Position numbers and translations under genes: made by a program. The notes under the pieces are model-generated. The model ran no database searches. It worked only from the letters and a program-made list of their open reading frames with translations, and was not told the DNA's origin. A stretch of DNA of 48,029 nt, taken from Bacteroidales bacterium (GTDB lineage Bacteria > Bacteroidota > Bacteroidia > Bacteroidales > UBA4181). The stretch is from positions 1-48,029 of the forward strand of contig JAISWE010000006.1 of the NCBI GenBank assembly GCA_031271175.1, written 5' to 3'. Positions 1-9,133 of this stretch are shown piece by piece. Every line of letters starts with the position of its first letter. Within the stretch, counting starts at the first letter, position 1.

Positions 1-752
1 GAAACGATGGAGAGCGCGTCGGCGTAGGAACTCATGTCGGTGAGCAGCACCAGTACCTTCTCGTTTCTGTCCACCGCGAAATATTCGGCGGCGGTCAGCG
101 CCATGTCGGGGATGAGCAGACGTTCCACCGGCGGGTCTTCGGTGGTATTCACAAAACTGATGATGCGTTCGAGCGAACCGGCGTTGCTGAACACATTTTT
201 GAAATACAGATAGTCGTCGTTGGCAAGCCCCATGCCACCGAGAATGATTTTGTCCGTTTCGGCACGCAGCGCCACCGTTGCCATGACTTGATTAAACGGC
301 TGGTCGGGGTCGGCGAAGAAGGGTATCTTCTGACCGGTCACCAGCGTATTGTTCAGGTCGATGCCTGCGATGCCGGTGGCAATCAGTTCCGAAGGCTGTT
401 TGCGGCGCACCGGATTGACCGACGGGCCGCCTATTTCGCGTTCTTCGCCTTCAGGGGCTGCTCCTCCGTCAATCGGATCGCCAAAGGCGTTGAAAAAACG
501 TCCTGCCAGTTGCGCGCCCACTTTCAGCGTCGGCGCCTTGCCCAGAAACACTACCTCGGCGTTGGTGCGGACGCCTTCCGTGCCCCTGAACACTTGCAGG
601 GTCACTTCGTTGCCGTTGATTTTCACCACCTGCGCCAGCGCGCCGTCCACCGTCGCCAGTTCATCGTAGCCTACACCGCCGGCTTCCAGCGTACAGGTCG
701 CCTTCGTAATGCGGCTTACCTGCGTATATATCTTTTGAAATGCTTTTGCCAT
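1..752 (-). CDS. atpB: V-type ATP synthase subunit B (3' end truncated by window edge)
   Basis: Reverse-strand translation MAKAFQKIYTQVSRITKATCTLEAGGVGYDELATVDG...GRFFNAFGDPIDGG...PSELIATGIAGIDLNNTLVTGQKIPFF...PPVERLLIPDMALTAAEYFAV matches V-type B subunits. Start codon at 750-752 (cat). Confidence 0.93.
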   Translation of the reverse strand, partial: MAKAFQKIYTQVSRITKATCTLEAGGVGYDELATVDGALAQVVKINGNEVTLQVFRGTEGVRTNAEVVFLGKAPTLKVGAQLAGRFFNAFGDPIDGGAAPEGEEREIGGPSVNPVRRKQPSELIATGIAGIDLNNTLVTGQKIPFFADPDQPFNQVMATVALRAETDKIILGGMGLANDDYLYFKNVFSNAGSLERIISFVNTTEDPPVERLLIPDMALTAAEYFAVDRNEKVLVLLTDMSSYADALSIV

Positions 753-1005
753 AATCTCAATTATTTATTCCTGCTTGCAAAGTTAGCATAAAATTTCCGA
801 TTACACAAAACGGATAAAAATGACATGCAAATTTATAGCTGAAAGATACCTGATTTTTTTTGAAATACGTTAATACGCTGAATTTTTATCCTTATCTTCG
901 CCATTCCGGCGATGAGCAGTGTCTCGAACTGTTTGATAGTAGTTTGTATGCGATTGATAATAACCTGAAGATGAAAAAATGTTTGTATTTCATCCATCAA
1001 ATCAT

Positions 1006-1013
1006 TACTTTTG
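1006..1013 (+). promoter_or_regulatory. Bacteroidetes-type promoter -7 box (TACTTTTG) for tRNA-Arg/leuC
   Basis: TTTG at 982-985, 20 nt spacer, then TACTTTTG (TAnnTTTG consensus), 13 nt upstream of the tRNA. Confidence 0.6.
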
Positions 1014-1026
1014 CGGCGTTTTAATC

Positions 1027-1103
1027 GGTCCGGTAGCTCAGCTGGATAGAGCAACAGCCTTCTAAGCTGTGGGTCGTGGGTTCGAATCCCGCTCGGATCA
1101 CCA
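1027..1103 (+). tRNA. tRNA-Arg (anticodon TCT), CCA encoded
   Basis: Cloverleaf GGTCCGG-TA-GCTC..GAGC-A-ACAGC CTTCTAA GCTGT-GGGTC-GTGGG TTCGAAT CCCGC-TCGGATC-A-CCA. Confidence 0.95.
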
Positions 1104-1120
1104 ATAAAAATTACAAATAG

Positions 1121-2515
1121 ATGAAGCAAACCATATTTGACAAGATTTGGGACAGTCACGTAGTGAAACGTATTGAAGAAGGGCCGGACGTATTGTACAT
1201 CGACCGTCATCTGGTGCATGAGGTCACCAGTCCGCAGGCATTTGCGGGAATTGACCGGCGCGGGGTCGGGGTAGCCCGTCCGGGGCAGACGTTTGCCGTA
1301 TGCGATCACAACGTACCTACGCTCAACCAGCATTTGCCCATCCAAGAGGAACAGTCGCGCATACAGGTGGACACGCTGTCCCGGAACGCCACCCGCCACA
1401 AGCTAACCTATTTCGGGCTGGGCAATCCCAAACAGGGCGTGGTACATGTGGTGGGTCCCGAATTGGGCATTACCCTGCCGGGCATGACCATCGTATGCGG
1501 GGACAGCCATACCTCTACGCACGGAGCCTGCGGCAGCATCGCTTTCGGCATCGGCACCAGCGAAGTGGAGATGACGCTTGCCTCTCAGTGCATTATGCAG
1601 CCGAAGCCCCAAAAGATGCTCATCGAAATCAACGGACAGTTGGGCAAATACGTCACCGCAAAGGACTTGGTGCTTTACCTCGTTGCGCAGTTGACGGCCG
1701 GCGGCTGCACGGGCTATTTCATCGAATATGCAGGCTCCGCCATCCGCAGTCTCGACATGGAAGGGCGGATGACCGTGTGTAATATGAGCATCGAAATGGG
1801 CGCGCGTGGCGGTCTGATTGCCCCCGACGAAAAAACGTTCGCCTATTTCGAGGGACGCGAATACGCCCCCAAAGGCGCCGAATGGGAGAAAGCCGTCGCC
1901 CGCTGGGCAATGCTGAAAAGCGACGAAGACGCAACATTCGATAAGACCTGCGTTTTCGACGCCTCCGACATCGAACCGATGATTACTTACGGCACCAATC
2001 CCGGCATGGGCATGAAAATCACAGACCATATTCCCACCGGCGAAGAATTGAACGGTACGGACAAAATCACCTTCAACAAGGCACTGCAATACATGGGATT
2101 CCAACCCGGTCAACTGCTCGCGGGACATCCCGTACAGTATGTGTTCCTGGGCAGTTGCACCAACGGGCGCATCGAAGATTTCCGCGCTTTCACCGATTTT
2201 GTGAAAGGCAGGCAGAAACATCCGGAAGTGGTTGCATGGCTGGTGCCGGGATCCGGGAGCGTGGCACGCCAAATTCGTGCCGAAGGATTGGACAGGACGC
2301 TCGAAGCTGCCGGTTTTGAACTGCGTCAGCCCGGATGCTCTGCCTGTCTGGCTATGAACGAGGACAAAGTGCCGGCCGGCAAATATGCCGTATCCACCTC
2401 CAACCGTAATTTTGAGGGACGGCAAGGCCCCGGTTCCCGTACCTTGCTGGCCGGCCCGCTGGTTGCCGCCGCCGCTGCCGTCACCGGAAAAGTGGCCGAC
2501 CCGAGGGAATTATAA
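1121..2515 (+). CDS. leuC: 3-isopropylmalate dehydratase large subunit
   Basis: 464 aa; aconitase-family motifs [55 protein letters not shown]. Confidence 0.95.
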   Translation: MKQTIFDKIWDSHVVKRIEEGPDVLYIDRHLVHEVTSPQAFAGIDRRGVGVARPGQTFAVCDHNVPTLNQHLPIQEEQSRIQVDTLSRNATRHKLTYFGLGNPKQGVVHVVGPELGITLPGMTIVCGDSHTSTHGACGSIAFGIGTSEVEMTLASQCIMQPKPQKMLIEINGQLGKYVTAKDLVLYLVAQLTAGGCTGYFIEYAGSAIRSLDMEGRMTVCNMSIEMGARGGLIAPDEKTFAYFEGREYAPKGAEWEKAVARWAMLKSDEDATFDKTCVFDASDIEPMITYGTNPGMGMKITDHIPTGEELNGTDKITFNKALQYMGFQPGQLLAGHPVQYVFLGSCTNGRIEDFRAFTDFVKGRQKHPEVVAWLVPGSGSVARQIRAEGLDRTLEAAGFELRQPGCSACLAMNEDKVPAGKYAVSTSNRNFEGRQGPGSRTLLAGPLVAAAAAVTGKVADPREL

Positions 2516-2556
2516 AAAGTGCTCCGGCGCCGACAGGCGATAAGGTTTTTATCCTG

Positions 2557-3462
2557 TCAAAAATACCCTGCGACTTTTCTGTCTTCCATAGCTGTTTCCG
2601 ACCGTTTATCGTCGGCGCGTCCTCCCCGTTCGGTGATGCGCGTGGCGGCTATCTCGTCGATGATGTCTTCGAGGGAAGTGGCCTTGGACAGTGTCAGTCC
2701 CGTACAACTGATGTCACCGATAGTACGGCAGCGTACTTGCCTGATTTCCACTTTTTCATCTGGTTTGAGTTTCATGCAGGGATCGACGGCCAGCCACTGT
2801 CCGTCGCGAAGAAACACCTTTCGTTCGTGTGTATAGTAAATACTTGGCATTTCGATGTTTTCCCTGTAGATGTACTGCCATACGTCCATTTCCGTCCAGT
2901 TGCTGATGGGAAACACACGAAAATGCTCGCCGATGTTCTTTTTTCCGTTAAAGATGTTCCATAATTCGGGGCGCTGGTTTTTGGGATTCCACTGTCCGAA
3001 TTCGTCGCGATGCGAGAAAAAGCGTTCTTTGGCGCGTGCTTTTTCTTCGTCGCGTCGTGCGCCGCCGATGGCTGCATCGAACTTGTATTTTTCAATGGTA
3101 TCAAGCAGTGTTACGGTTTGTAGTTTGTTGCGGCTGGCATAGTAGCCGGTTTCTTCCTTCACGCGTCCGGTATCGATAGATTCCTGCACGGAACCGATGA
3201 TAAGCGTCGCACCCAGTTTTTTTACCATTGCGTCGCGATACTCGATGGTTTCGACAAAATTATGCCCCGTGTCGATATGTACCAGCGGAAACGGTATTTT
3301 CAACGGATAAAACGCTTTGTATGCCAGAAAGGTGGCTACAATGGAATCCTTGCCGCCCGAAAAAAGAAGTGCAGGACGTTCAAACTGTGCCGCTACTTCA
3401 CGCAACACGTAAATGGATTCTGCTTCAAGTTCTTTTAAATGTGTGAGTTTGTACTTACTCAT
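2557..3462 (-). CDS. cysD: sulfate adenylyltransferase subunit 2
   Basis: 301 aa; PP-loop LLFSGGKDSIV, IGGARRDEEKARAKERFFSHRDEFGQWNPKNQRPELW, YF C-terminus. Confidence 0.95.
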   Translation of the reverse strand: MSKYKLTHLKELEAESIYVLREVAAQFERPALLFSGGKDSIVATFLAYKAFYPLKIPFPLVHIDTGHNFVETIEYRDAMVKKLGATLIIGSVQESIDTGRVKEETGYYASRNKLQTVTLLDTIEKYKFDAAIGGARRDEEKARAKERFFSHRDEFGQWNPKNQRPELWNIFNGKKNIGEHFRVFPISNWTEMDVWQYIYRENIEMPSIYYTHERKVFLRDGQWLAVDPCMKLKPDEKVEIRQVRCRTIGDISCTGLTLSKATSLEDIIDEIAATRITERGGRADDKRSETAMEDRKVAGYF

Positions 3463-3487
3463 TTAGTTTTGATATTTATCATTTTCT

Positions 3488-4393
3488 TTAACTGAATGCT
3501 CCCGAAAGATATTTTTTGGTCAGTTCGTGTTGAGGGTGATTGAAAACCTGATCGGCATTGCCTGTTTCGATGATTTCGCCCAGATACATGAATATCACAT
3601 AGTCGGCGATGCGCAAGGCCTGCCGTAAGGTGTGCGTCACCATGATGATGGAATAGTTTTGTTTCAGCTTCATGAACAGTTCTTCGATGATTTTGCTCGA
3701 AATGGGATCGAGAGAGCTGGTGGCTTCGTCGGCAAGGATAAACTGAGGCTCTACGGCCAGACTTCTGGCCAGACACAATCGTTGTTGCTGCCCGATCGAC
3801 AATCGTACCGCCGGCGTCCGCAGCCGATCTTTCACTTCTTCCCACAATCCTGCCGCTTCGAGATAATGCTTTACTATCAGTTTCAGTTTTCTCCGGTTAC
3901 GGATGCCGTGAATGCGACATCCATAAGCAATATTATCGAAGATAGACATCGGAAGGGGGCAGGGGCGTTGCGAAATCAGCCCCATTTTACGCCGTAGCCG
4001 CGTAATCTCGGCGCCGCTGCCGATGATGTCTTCCCCGTTCACCAGTATTTTCCCTGTTATTTTCACTCCTTCCACCGAATCGGTCAAACGGTTGAATGTT
4101 TTCAACAGGGTGGTTTTTCCGCATCCCGAAGGGCCGATGATACAGGTGATTTTTTTGTCGGGAATGGTCAGGTTCACATTCTTCAGGATTTGGTTTCCTT
4201 TGATGAATACGTTTAGGTCCGAAACATGGATTTCCGATTCGCTTTCGTTCCTGACAAATTTGTGATCGGGACGGAAAAATCGAATCTTTTTCCTGATGAT
4301 TTGGCCTAATGCGTTTTCCGTTTGATATTCCGTCCGCAATTCGGATACATCCACCGGTATTTTAAACAAATTTTTCATTACAAGTAACTTCAC
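3488..4393 (-). CDS. PstB-like phosphate-type ABC transporter ATP-binding protein
   Basis: Walker A GPSGCGKTTLLKTFNRL, PstB-like PCPLPMSIFDNIAYG, signature LSIGQQQRLCLARSLAVEP, Walker B FILADEATSSLDPIS, H-loop VTHTLRQA. Confidence 0.85.
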   Translation of the reverse strand: MKLLVMKNLFKIPVDVSELRTEYQTENALGQIIRKKIRFFRPDHKFVRNESESEIHVSDLNVFIKGNQILKNVNLTIPDKKITCIIGPSGCGKTTLLKTFNRLTDSVEGVKITGKILVNGEDIIGSGAEITRLRRKMGLISQRPCPLPMSIFDNIAYGCRIHGIRNRRKLKLIVKHYLEAAGLWEEVKDRLRTPAVRLSIGQQQRLCLARSLAVEPQFILADEATSSLDPISSKIIEELFMKLKQNYSIIMVTHTLRQALRIADYVIFMYLGEIIETGNADQVFNHPQHELTKKYLSGAFS

Positions 4394-4486
4394 GAAACGA
4401 AATTTTTAAGCATTAAAATCTACCGCAAAGATAGAGATTAAAAACGAATATTAATCATTTTTTTCATACCACAAATATGGTATGTT

Positions 4487-4918
4487 TCAAAATGTGCTTT
4501 TATCCGGCAAGAGCAATAGACTATCGTCTTCCATTGCTCTCATAACCTGCCGTTCGCGTGTTGTCTTGTCGTTGTATCCGCACAAATGCAGGATTCCATG
4601 CACCATTACGCGCAGGAGTTCGTTATCAAACCCGGTGCGGTACCGTTTTGCATTTTTCCGGACGGTGTCAATACTGATGTACATCTCGCCGGATATTTCT
4701 TTTTCGGTGCTGTTGTCGAAAGTGATGATGTCCGTATAATCGTCATGGTGCAGGAATTGACGATTCAGTTCCAGTATCCGCCGGTCTGAAACAAATACGT
4801 AACACAAAGCGCCGGTTTTCCGGTTTTCGCGAGCGGCAACCTTTTGCAGCCATTGGGATATTTTACGCTGATGACTGAGCCGAAAATCCGTTCCGTCGAA
4901 AAAAAAACGGATAGTCAC
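4487..4918 (-). CDS. ybeY: endoribonuclease YbeY (rRNA maturation)
   Basis: Zinc motif HGILHLCGYNDKT (H-x3-H-x5-[DN]); DIITFDNS motif. Confidence 0.92.
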   Translation of the reverse strand: MTIRFFFDGTDFRLSHQRKISQWLQKVAARENRKTGALCYVFVSDRRILELNRQFLHHDDYTDIITFDNSTEKEISGEMYISIDTVRKNAKRYRTGFDNELLRVMVHGILHLCGYNDKTTRERQVMRAMEDDSLLLLPDKSTF

Positions 4919-5325
4919 CCTTCAATTTTTTTGAGCAGGAAGGTCATTTTGACAAAACTGCCGTTGTCTTCAAATTCGAGTTTGTCCGAAAGTTTTGACA
5001 TCAGGAATACACCTCTCCCACTCACGTTTTCAATGTTTTCCGGGGATGTCGGATCCGGAATACGGGTATAATCGAACCCACTGCCCTCATCTTTTACCGT
5101 AATCACTAATTTTTCATCATCGATAGAGAATGTAAATGCGACATATTTTTCAGGGTTGAGTTTGTTGCCGTGTGTAATGGCATTGTTGGCCGCTTCCATA
5201 GAGGCAACCATCAGATTGCCGTAAACGACCTGATCAATGCCGAAACTTGCCAGCAAATCATCCACTATACGTTCAATGATATGCAGGTTATCAATCTCTG
5301 ATGTAATCTTCACCAATCTCTCCAT
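4915..5325 (-). CDS. RsbW-like ATP-binding protein (anti-sigma factor/serine kinase, HATPase_c)
   Basis: EAANNAITHGN (N box), VKDEGSGFDYTRIPDP and GRGVFLMSKLSD motifs; ATGA overlap with ybeY. Confidence 0.85.
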   Translation of the reverse strand: MERLVKITSEIDNLHIIERIVDDLLASFGIDQVVYGNLMVASMEAANNAITHGNKLNPEKYVAFTFSIDDEKLVITVKDEGSGFDYTRIPDPTSPENIENVSGRGVFLMSKLSDKLEFEDNGSFVKMTFLLKKIEG

Positions 5326-5655
5326 CCCATAAATGTTTTTTGTTTATACATGAGAAAGCCCAAAAAGGTTACATAATTTTGAAAAAAAAATGGTTTTTTA
5401 AAAGGCTATTCCCAACATCGTTGAAGTCAGGCGATTGACTGTTTGGCATTGCGGACGGCCTTGTGCTGTCGGATAAACGGTACGAGGCAGGCGACATGTA
5501 CCGGTGGGCAAGCGGTGGTTTTTGTTTGCCGACAGTTTCCGGATAGTGCAGCCCCATGCGCAGGATGTAAAAAAACACGGTATTTTTTGGTTTTACCGAA
5601 TACTTTTTTTAGGTTTGCACCGTTTTTTAGTTGAATCTTAATTTTATAAAGCCCT

Positions 5656-6375
5656 ATGGTGAAAAAAACGTTTCTTTCAGTTGCCTTGGTGATGTTTGCG
5701 TTCTATCTGTCGGCGCAGACGCGGGCAGGTATTACGGGCGGCTACAACCTGAGTAGTCCTTACAGTTATGGCGGGAAAATGATAGGTAATGATGTCCCTG
5801 CACCGGACTGGGGGATAAAGTCCGGTTTTCAAGGTGGATTGTCGTTGGAATTTCCGCTTAGCGACCGTCTTTACCTGCAACCGTCGCTCTTTTTTGCCTC
5901 CCACGGTTTCAAAGACCGTTACGAAATGACGGGTAGTAAGAAAACCGCACAACGCGTATTCTCCTTCTATTCTCTGCAAGTGCCTGTTAATGTGCAATAC
6001 AAACTGGACGTCGGCATTCCAGAAATCGTCTTTCAAGTCGCCCCCTTCATCCGTTACAACCTGTTCGGACGGCAACGATATTTCATTGAAAACGTATCCA
6101 AAACATTGGAAGATGAATACAAAAAACTGAAATTCGGCAACAATAAGGAAACCGACAATATCCAGCCTGCCTTCCAGTATGGCGTTGGGGCCGGCGTTGG
6201 GATACAGGTGTCGCGGCTACTGCTGATGGCAGGCTACAACTTCGGGTTGTCCGAACTGTCGCTCAGAAAACAGGCTTCCGGAAGAAATTACGACGTCCGA
6301 TTGAAAACCGGCGATATTTTTGTCAATTTAACGATCTATTTCGGGAAATACCCGCCCCTGTTTCCGGAAGAATAG
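5656..6375 (+). CDS. outer membrane beta-barrel (porin-family) protein
   Basis: Signal peptide MVKKTFLSVALVMFAFYLSAQ; TRAGITGGYNLS, alternating aromatic strands and C-terminal FVNLTIYFGK. Confidence 0.75.
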   Translation: MVKKTFLSVALVMFAFYLSAQTRAGITGGYNLSSPYSYGGKMIGNDVPAPDWGIKSGFQGGLSLEFPLSDRLYLQPSLFFASHGFKDRYEMTGSKKTAQRVFSFYSLQVPVNVQYKLDVGIPEIVFQVAPFIRYNLFGRQRYFIENVSKTLEDEYKKLKFGNNKETDNIQPAFQYGVGAGVGIQVSRLLLMAGYNFGLSELSLRKQASGRNYDVRLKTGDIFVNLTIYFGKYPPLFPEE

Positions 6376-6439
6376 GTAAAGAAGGAGAGAAATCTTTCAA
6401 CATAAGCGCAGGGAAACTTCCGGCGGAAGAGAGGATTGC

Positions 6440-6685
6440 GTGCACCATCCCTGCTTGTTCCGTCAGGATCACGGGAGAAGTTGTTATATCTTGTTTATTT
6501 TCCTTGCTGTTAAACTAGGCTATCGCGATGAAAAAGGCAGCGTATATCAGTTTATAACGAACAACCGGAAAATAACGGCGGAAGAATGGGCGCTGATTTA
6601 CAAATATCGCTGAACGATAGAGTTGGTTTTTAAGAGATTAAAGCAGAATTTTCCATCATTTCTATTCGGAAATCAAAAACGGCAT
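6440..6685 (+). pseudogene. IS4-type transposase C-terminal relic, interrupted by TGA
   Basis: Frame from 6521: YRDEKGSVYQFITNNRKITAEEWALIYKYR-[TGA 6611-6613]-TIELVFKRLKQNFPSFLFGNQK. This preserves the Y-(2)-R-(3)-E-(6)-K signature with the conserved Trp codon changed to TGA. The 5' limit is approximate. Confidence 0.75.
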
Positions 6686-6804
6686 AAAACCGAAGGTTTG
6701 GTCAACGCTGACAGCCCCGTTTTAATGTATCAAAAAATTTTTAAATATATTTGGATATTGAGTGTATTTATTTTATTTTTGCAGGGCAATAAAATACAAA
6801 ACGC

Positions 6805-7383
6805 ATGAGTATGGAATTGATAGGAACAGGAGTGGCCATTGTGGCTGCAGTTCTCAGTGGCGTATGGTTCATCATCGGACGTCTGGAAAGGAAGATAGCC
6901 GGAGTGGAAGTCAAGGTTGACGGTTTTCGCACGGAGTTGAAAACGGATATAGCCAATATTCGTACAGAACTGAAAGAAGACATCGCCAAACTGGACGCCA
7001 AAATAGACGGTGTTCGTACGGAGTTGAAAAAGGATATAGCCAGTGTTCGCACGGAGTTGAAAACGGATATAGCCGGTGTTCGCACGGAGTTGAAAGAAGA
7101 CATCGCCAAACTGGACACTAAGATAGACGGTGTTCGCACGGAGTTGAAAACGGATATAGCCGGTGTTCGTACAGAACTGAAAGAAGATTTCAACAGGTTG
7201 GATGCCAAATTAGACGATGTTAAAGCCGATCTGAAGGAAGACATCGCCAACGTAAAAGAGGATTTTGTACGGGAATTGGCGTTGGACAACCGCGTCACTG
7301 AATTGTCACAATACGTCTTCAACAGTAGGAAACCGCAACGCGTGCATAAAGCGGCAACGCAGCAACATGTCGAAGCGGTGTAA
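6805..7383 (+). CDS. single-TM membrane-anchored coiled-coil repeat protein
   Basis: N-terminal TM helix LIGTGVAIVAAVLSGVWFIIG, then repeats VRTELKTDIAG/VRTELKEDIAK/LDTKIDG (11+11+7). TATTTTTG -7 box at 6774-6781. Confidence 0.8.
   Translation: MSMELIGTGVAIVAAVLSGVWFIIGRLERKIAGVEVKVDGFRTELKTDIANIRTELKEDIAKLDAKIDGVRTELKKDIASVRTELKTDIAGVRTELKEDIAKLDTKIDGVRTELKTDIAGVRTELKEDFNRLDAKLDDVKADLKEDIANVKEDFVRELALDNRVTELSQYVFNSRKPQRVHKAATQQHVEAV
6930..7260 (+). repeat. intragenic ~33/87-nt direct repeats encoding hendecad coiled coil
   Basis: Repeated gttcgcacggagttgaaaacggatatagccggt and gttcgcacggagttgaaagaagacatcgccaaactggac blocks. Confidence 0.8.
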
Positions 7384-7736
7384 GATTCTCCGAAAATCCT
7401 ATGCTCGTCTATAAATTGCGCTATCGTATAATTGAAAATTCAACGCCAGGAGCGTATCCGATTCATCTTTGTCTTCGTGATTTATTTTCGTGGTAATTTT
7501 TCCCAAGCTGGGTTAACGTCTCGACACAAATCTATACACTATGCGCTTTGACCAAAATTTCCTACTTTTTTTAGGGTGTCGCATTGTCAAAGTCAGACCC
7601 TCTTTGGAGTAAACAGGTGGAATAAGTTTACAGGGAATTTTGTCGTACACTCTGTCGGCAGCAACCATGTTCCCGACGGAATGGGGAACCGCCATAATTT
7701 TGTTTATTTCGCATTACGAAAGTACTTCTTGCAAGT

Positions 7737-8993
7737 TTATTCCATTCCGAACAGCCTTTTGATATGCCGTCCGTAGATGTTTTCCATGACTTGCCGGCCA
7801 ATGATTTCCTTGTGCTTTATTAGGGCTTCGGTATAAAGCACGCCATATTCTGCGGCTATCTTGTAGCCCACGTGCATCAACTGGCGGAAATGGGGATTAT
7901 AGTCGGGATGTCCCGGTATGTGGCGTAGCGTGTTGGCCAGTTTCTCGCCTGTCCAGCGTTCGATTGCCTTGGCAGTGGGAAGCTGGGCTTTGTTGATGTT
8001 GATCATAGTGGAACAGGGAGCGCAAAGTTCGTCGTATCGTGCAAATGCGCCGGCATAAATGACTTTGGCAAGGTCTATGGCTTCTTCATCATTGGACAAG
8101 GCCAAACCGATGATTTCCTCAAGCCATGTAGTACCGGAAGTTTTCACGTGAATCCCCTTGTCGTATTTCTTGATCAATTTGCCCATGACGGGATAGATTG
8201 AAAACTTGTCGCTTCCGGAATGAATACTGAGTTTGAGGTTGACCGGCAGGCCAAATTCCTTCACGGCATGGTCAATCACCAACAAATCTTCTTCAAACTC
8301 CTTGCCGAACTGCGCCACGTCGCCGGCATAATCCACGCCTTTGTTGAAACGTCCGATAAATTTGGGCGCGATGGTTTGTGCCGGGATGCGTTCGCCGGCG
8401 ATGGCGCTCAGGATGAAAAACATTTCGACGGGCGACTGCGCTTCGTTCACTTCATTCATCGAGACTTCGGCAATGAAATTACCGGCGCCCTTTGCCTTTT
8501 CGATATGACGGTAGATTTTTCCGGCTTCCTGCACGGCATAAAGGAATTTTTCGGCAATGTCCCGCAACAGCGTTTCGGACACGTCAAAAGGCGCAACGAT
8601 CCCCGGAATCGATAATTTTCCGATGTATTTCCGGTTCCGGGCTACAAAGGCGTCAATATCGGCGTCCGCTGCTTTTTGCCCGATGTAACCGGCCACGTCG
8701 AGCGTGAAAAAGTCCGAATGATCAATGAACCTGTCCACATTGCTCAGGTGGATGTGATCGGCGTTAACGAAATAAGCCCCCGTATAACCCAGCGCTTTCA
8801 CGGCAGCATCAGCCTCCTCGCGCGTATCGGCGGGGGTAGAATGTACAATGGCATGTTCGCGGTTCGATTTGTTCCACACCGGCGTTATCGCTATGCCAAG
8901 CGTCTTGCTTGCCCGAATCAGGGCTTGCAGTTGAGCTTCCCCCTCGTGGGAGAAACGGTCGCCCACGCCAAATGAATATTTTCCTGTTTGCAT
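7737..8993 (-). CDS. uxaE: tagaturonate epimerase family protein (UxaE-like)
   Basis: MQTGKYSFGVGDRFSHEGEAQLQALI...GAYFVNADHIHLSNVDRFIDHSDFFTLDVAGYIG...LSIHSGSDKFSIYP...KTSGTTWLEE; neighbours SDR and KDG kinase. The ORF-track start at 9098 is probably too long; ATG at 8991-8993 preferred. Confidence 0.75.
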   Translation of the reverse strand: MQTGKYSFGVGDRFSHEGEAQLQALIRASKTLGIAITPVWNKSNREHAIVHSTPADTREEADAAVKALGYTGAYFVNADHIHLSNVDRFIDHSDFFTLDVAGYIGQKAADADIDAFVARNRKYIGKLSIPGIVAPFDVSETLLRDIAEKFLYAVQEAGKIYRHIEKAKGAGNFIAEVSMNEVNEAQSPVEMFFILSAIAGERIPAQTIAPKFIGRFNKGVDYAGDVAQFGKEFEEDLLVIDHAVKEFGLPVNLKLSIHSGSDKFSIYPVMGKLIKKYDKGIHVKTSGTTWLEEIIGLALSNDEEAIDLAKVIYAGAFARYDELCAPCSTMININKAQLPTAKAIERWTGEKLANTLRHIPGHPDYNPHFRQLMHVGYKIAAEYGVLYTEALIKHKEIIGRQVMENIYGRHIKRLFGME

Positions 8994-9133
8994 ATATCCT
9001 TGCCTATATTGTTTAAAATAATTATTATCAATAAGATGAATACACATTATTGATAGCTTGTACACACACGAAAATACAAAATATTTTGTTTCGATCAATA
9101 TTATGTTTATTTTCGCAAAAATTTGATATCATC

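Noticed and set aside
833-1399. 188-aa minus ORF overlapping tRNA-Arg and the leuC 5' end
   Set aside because: It runs through the tRNA gene and leuC. Only the distal ~54 aa lies in intergenic DNA, with no supporting motif.
1403-2425. 340-aa antisense ORF in leuC
   Set aside because: leuC motifs are complete on the plus strand; shadow ORF.
2532-2558. GACAGGcGATAAggtttTTATCCTGTC hairpin as a convergent leuC/cysD terminator
   Set aside because: The stem is good, but neither strand has a clear T-run after it, so I did not call a terminator.
6611-6613. TGA as recoded Trp (alternative code or selenocysteine)
   Set aside because: Other genes in the window end in TGA and use TGG for Trp; the interrupted transposase is better explained as a pseudogene.
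7513-7695. 60-aa minus ORF in the gap before the uxaE-like gene
   Set aside because: No recognisable domain, RBS or conserved pattern; likely chance.
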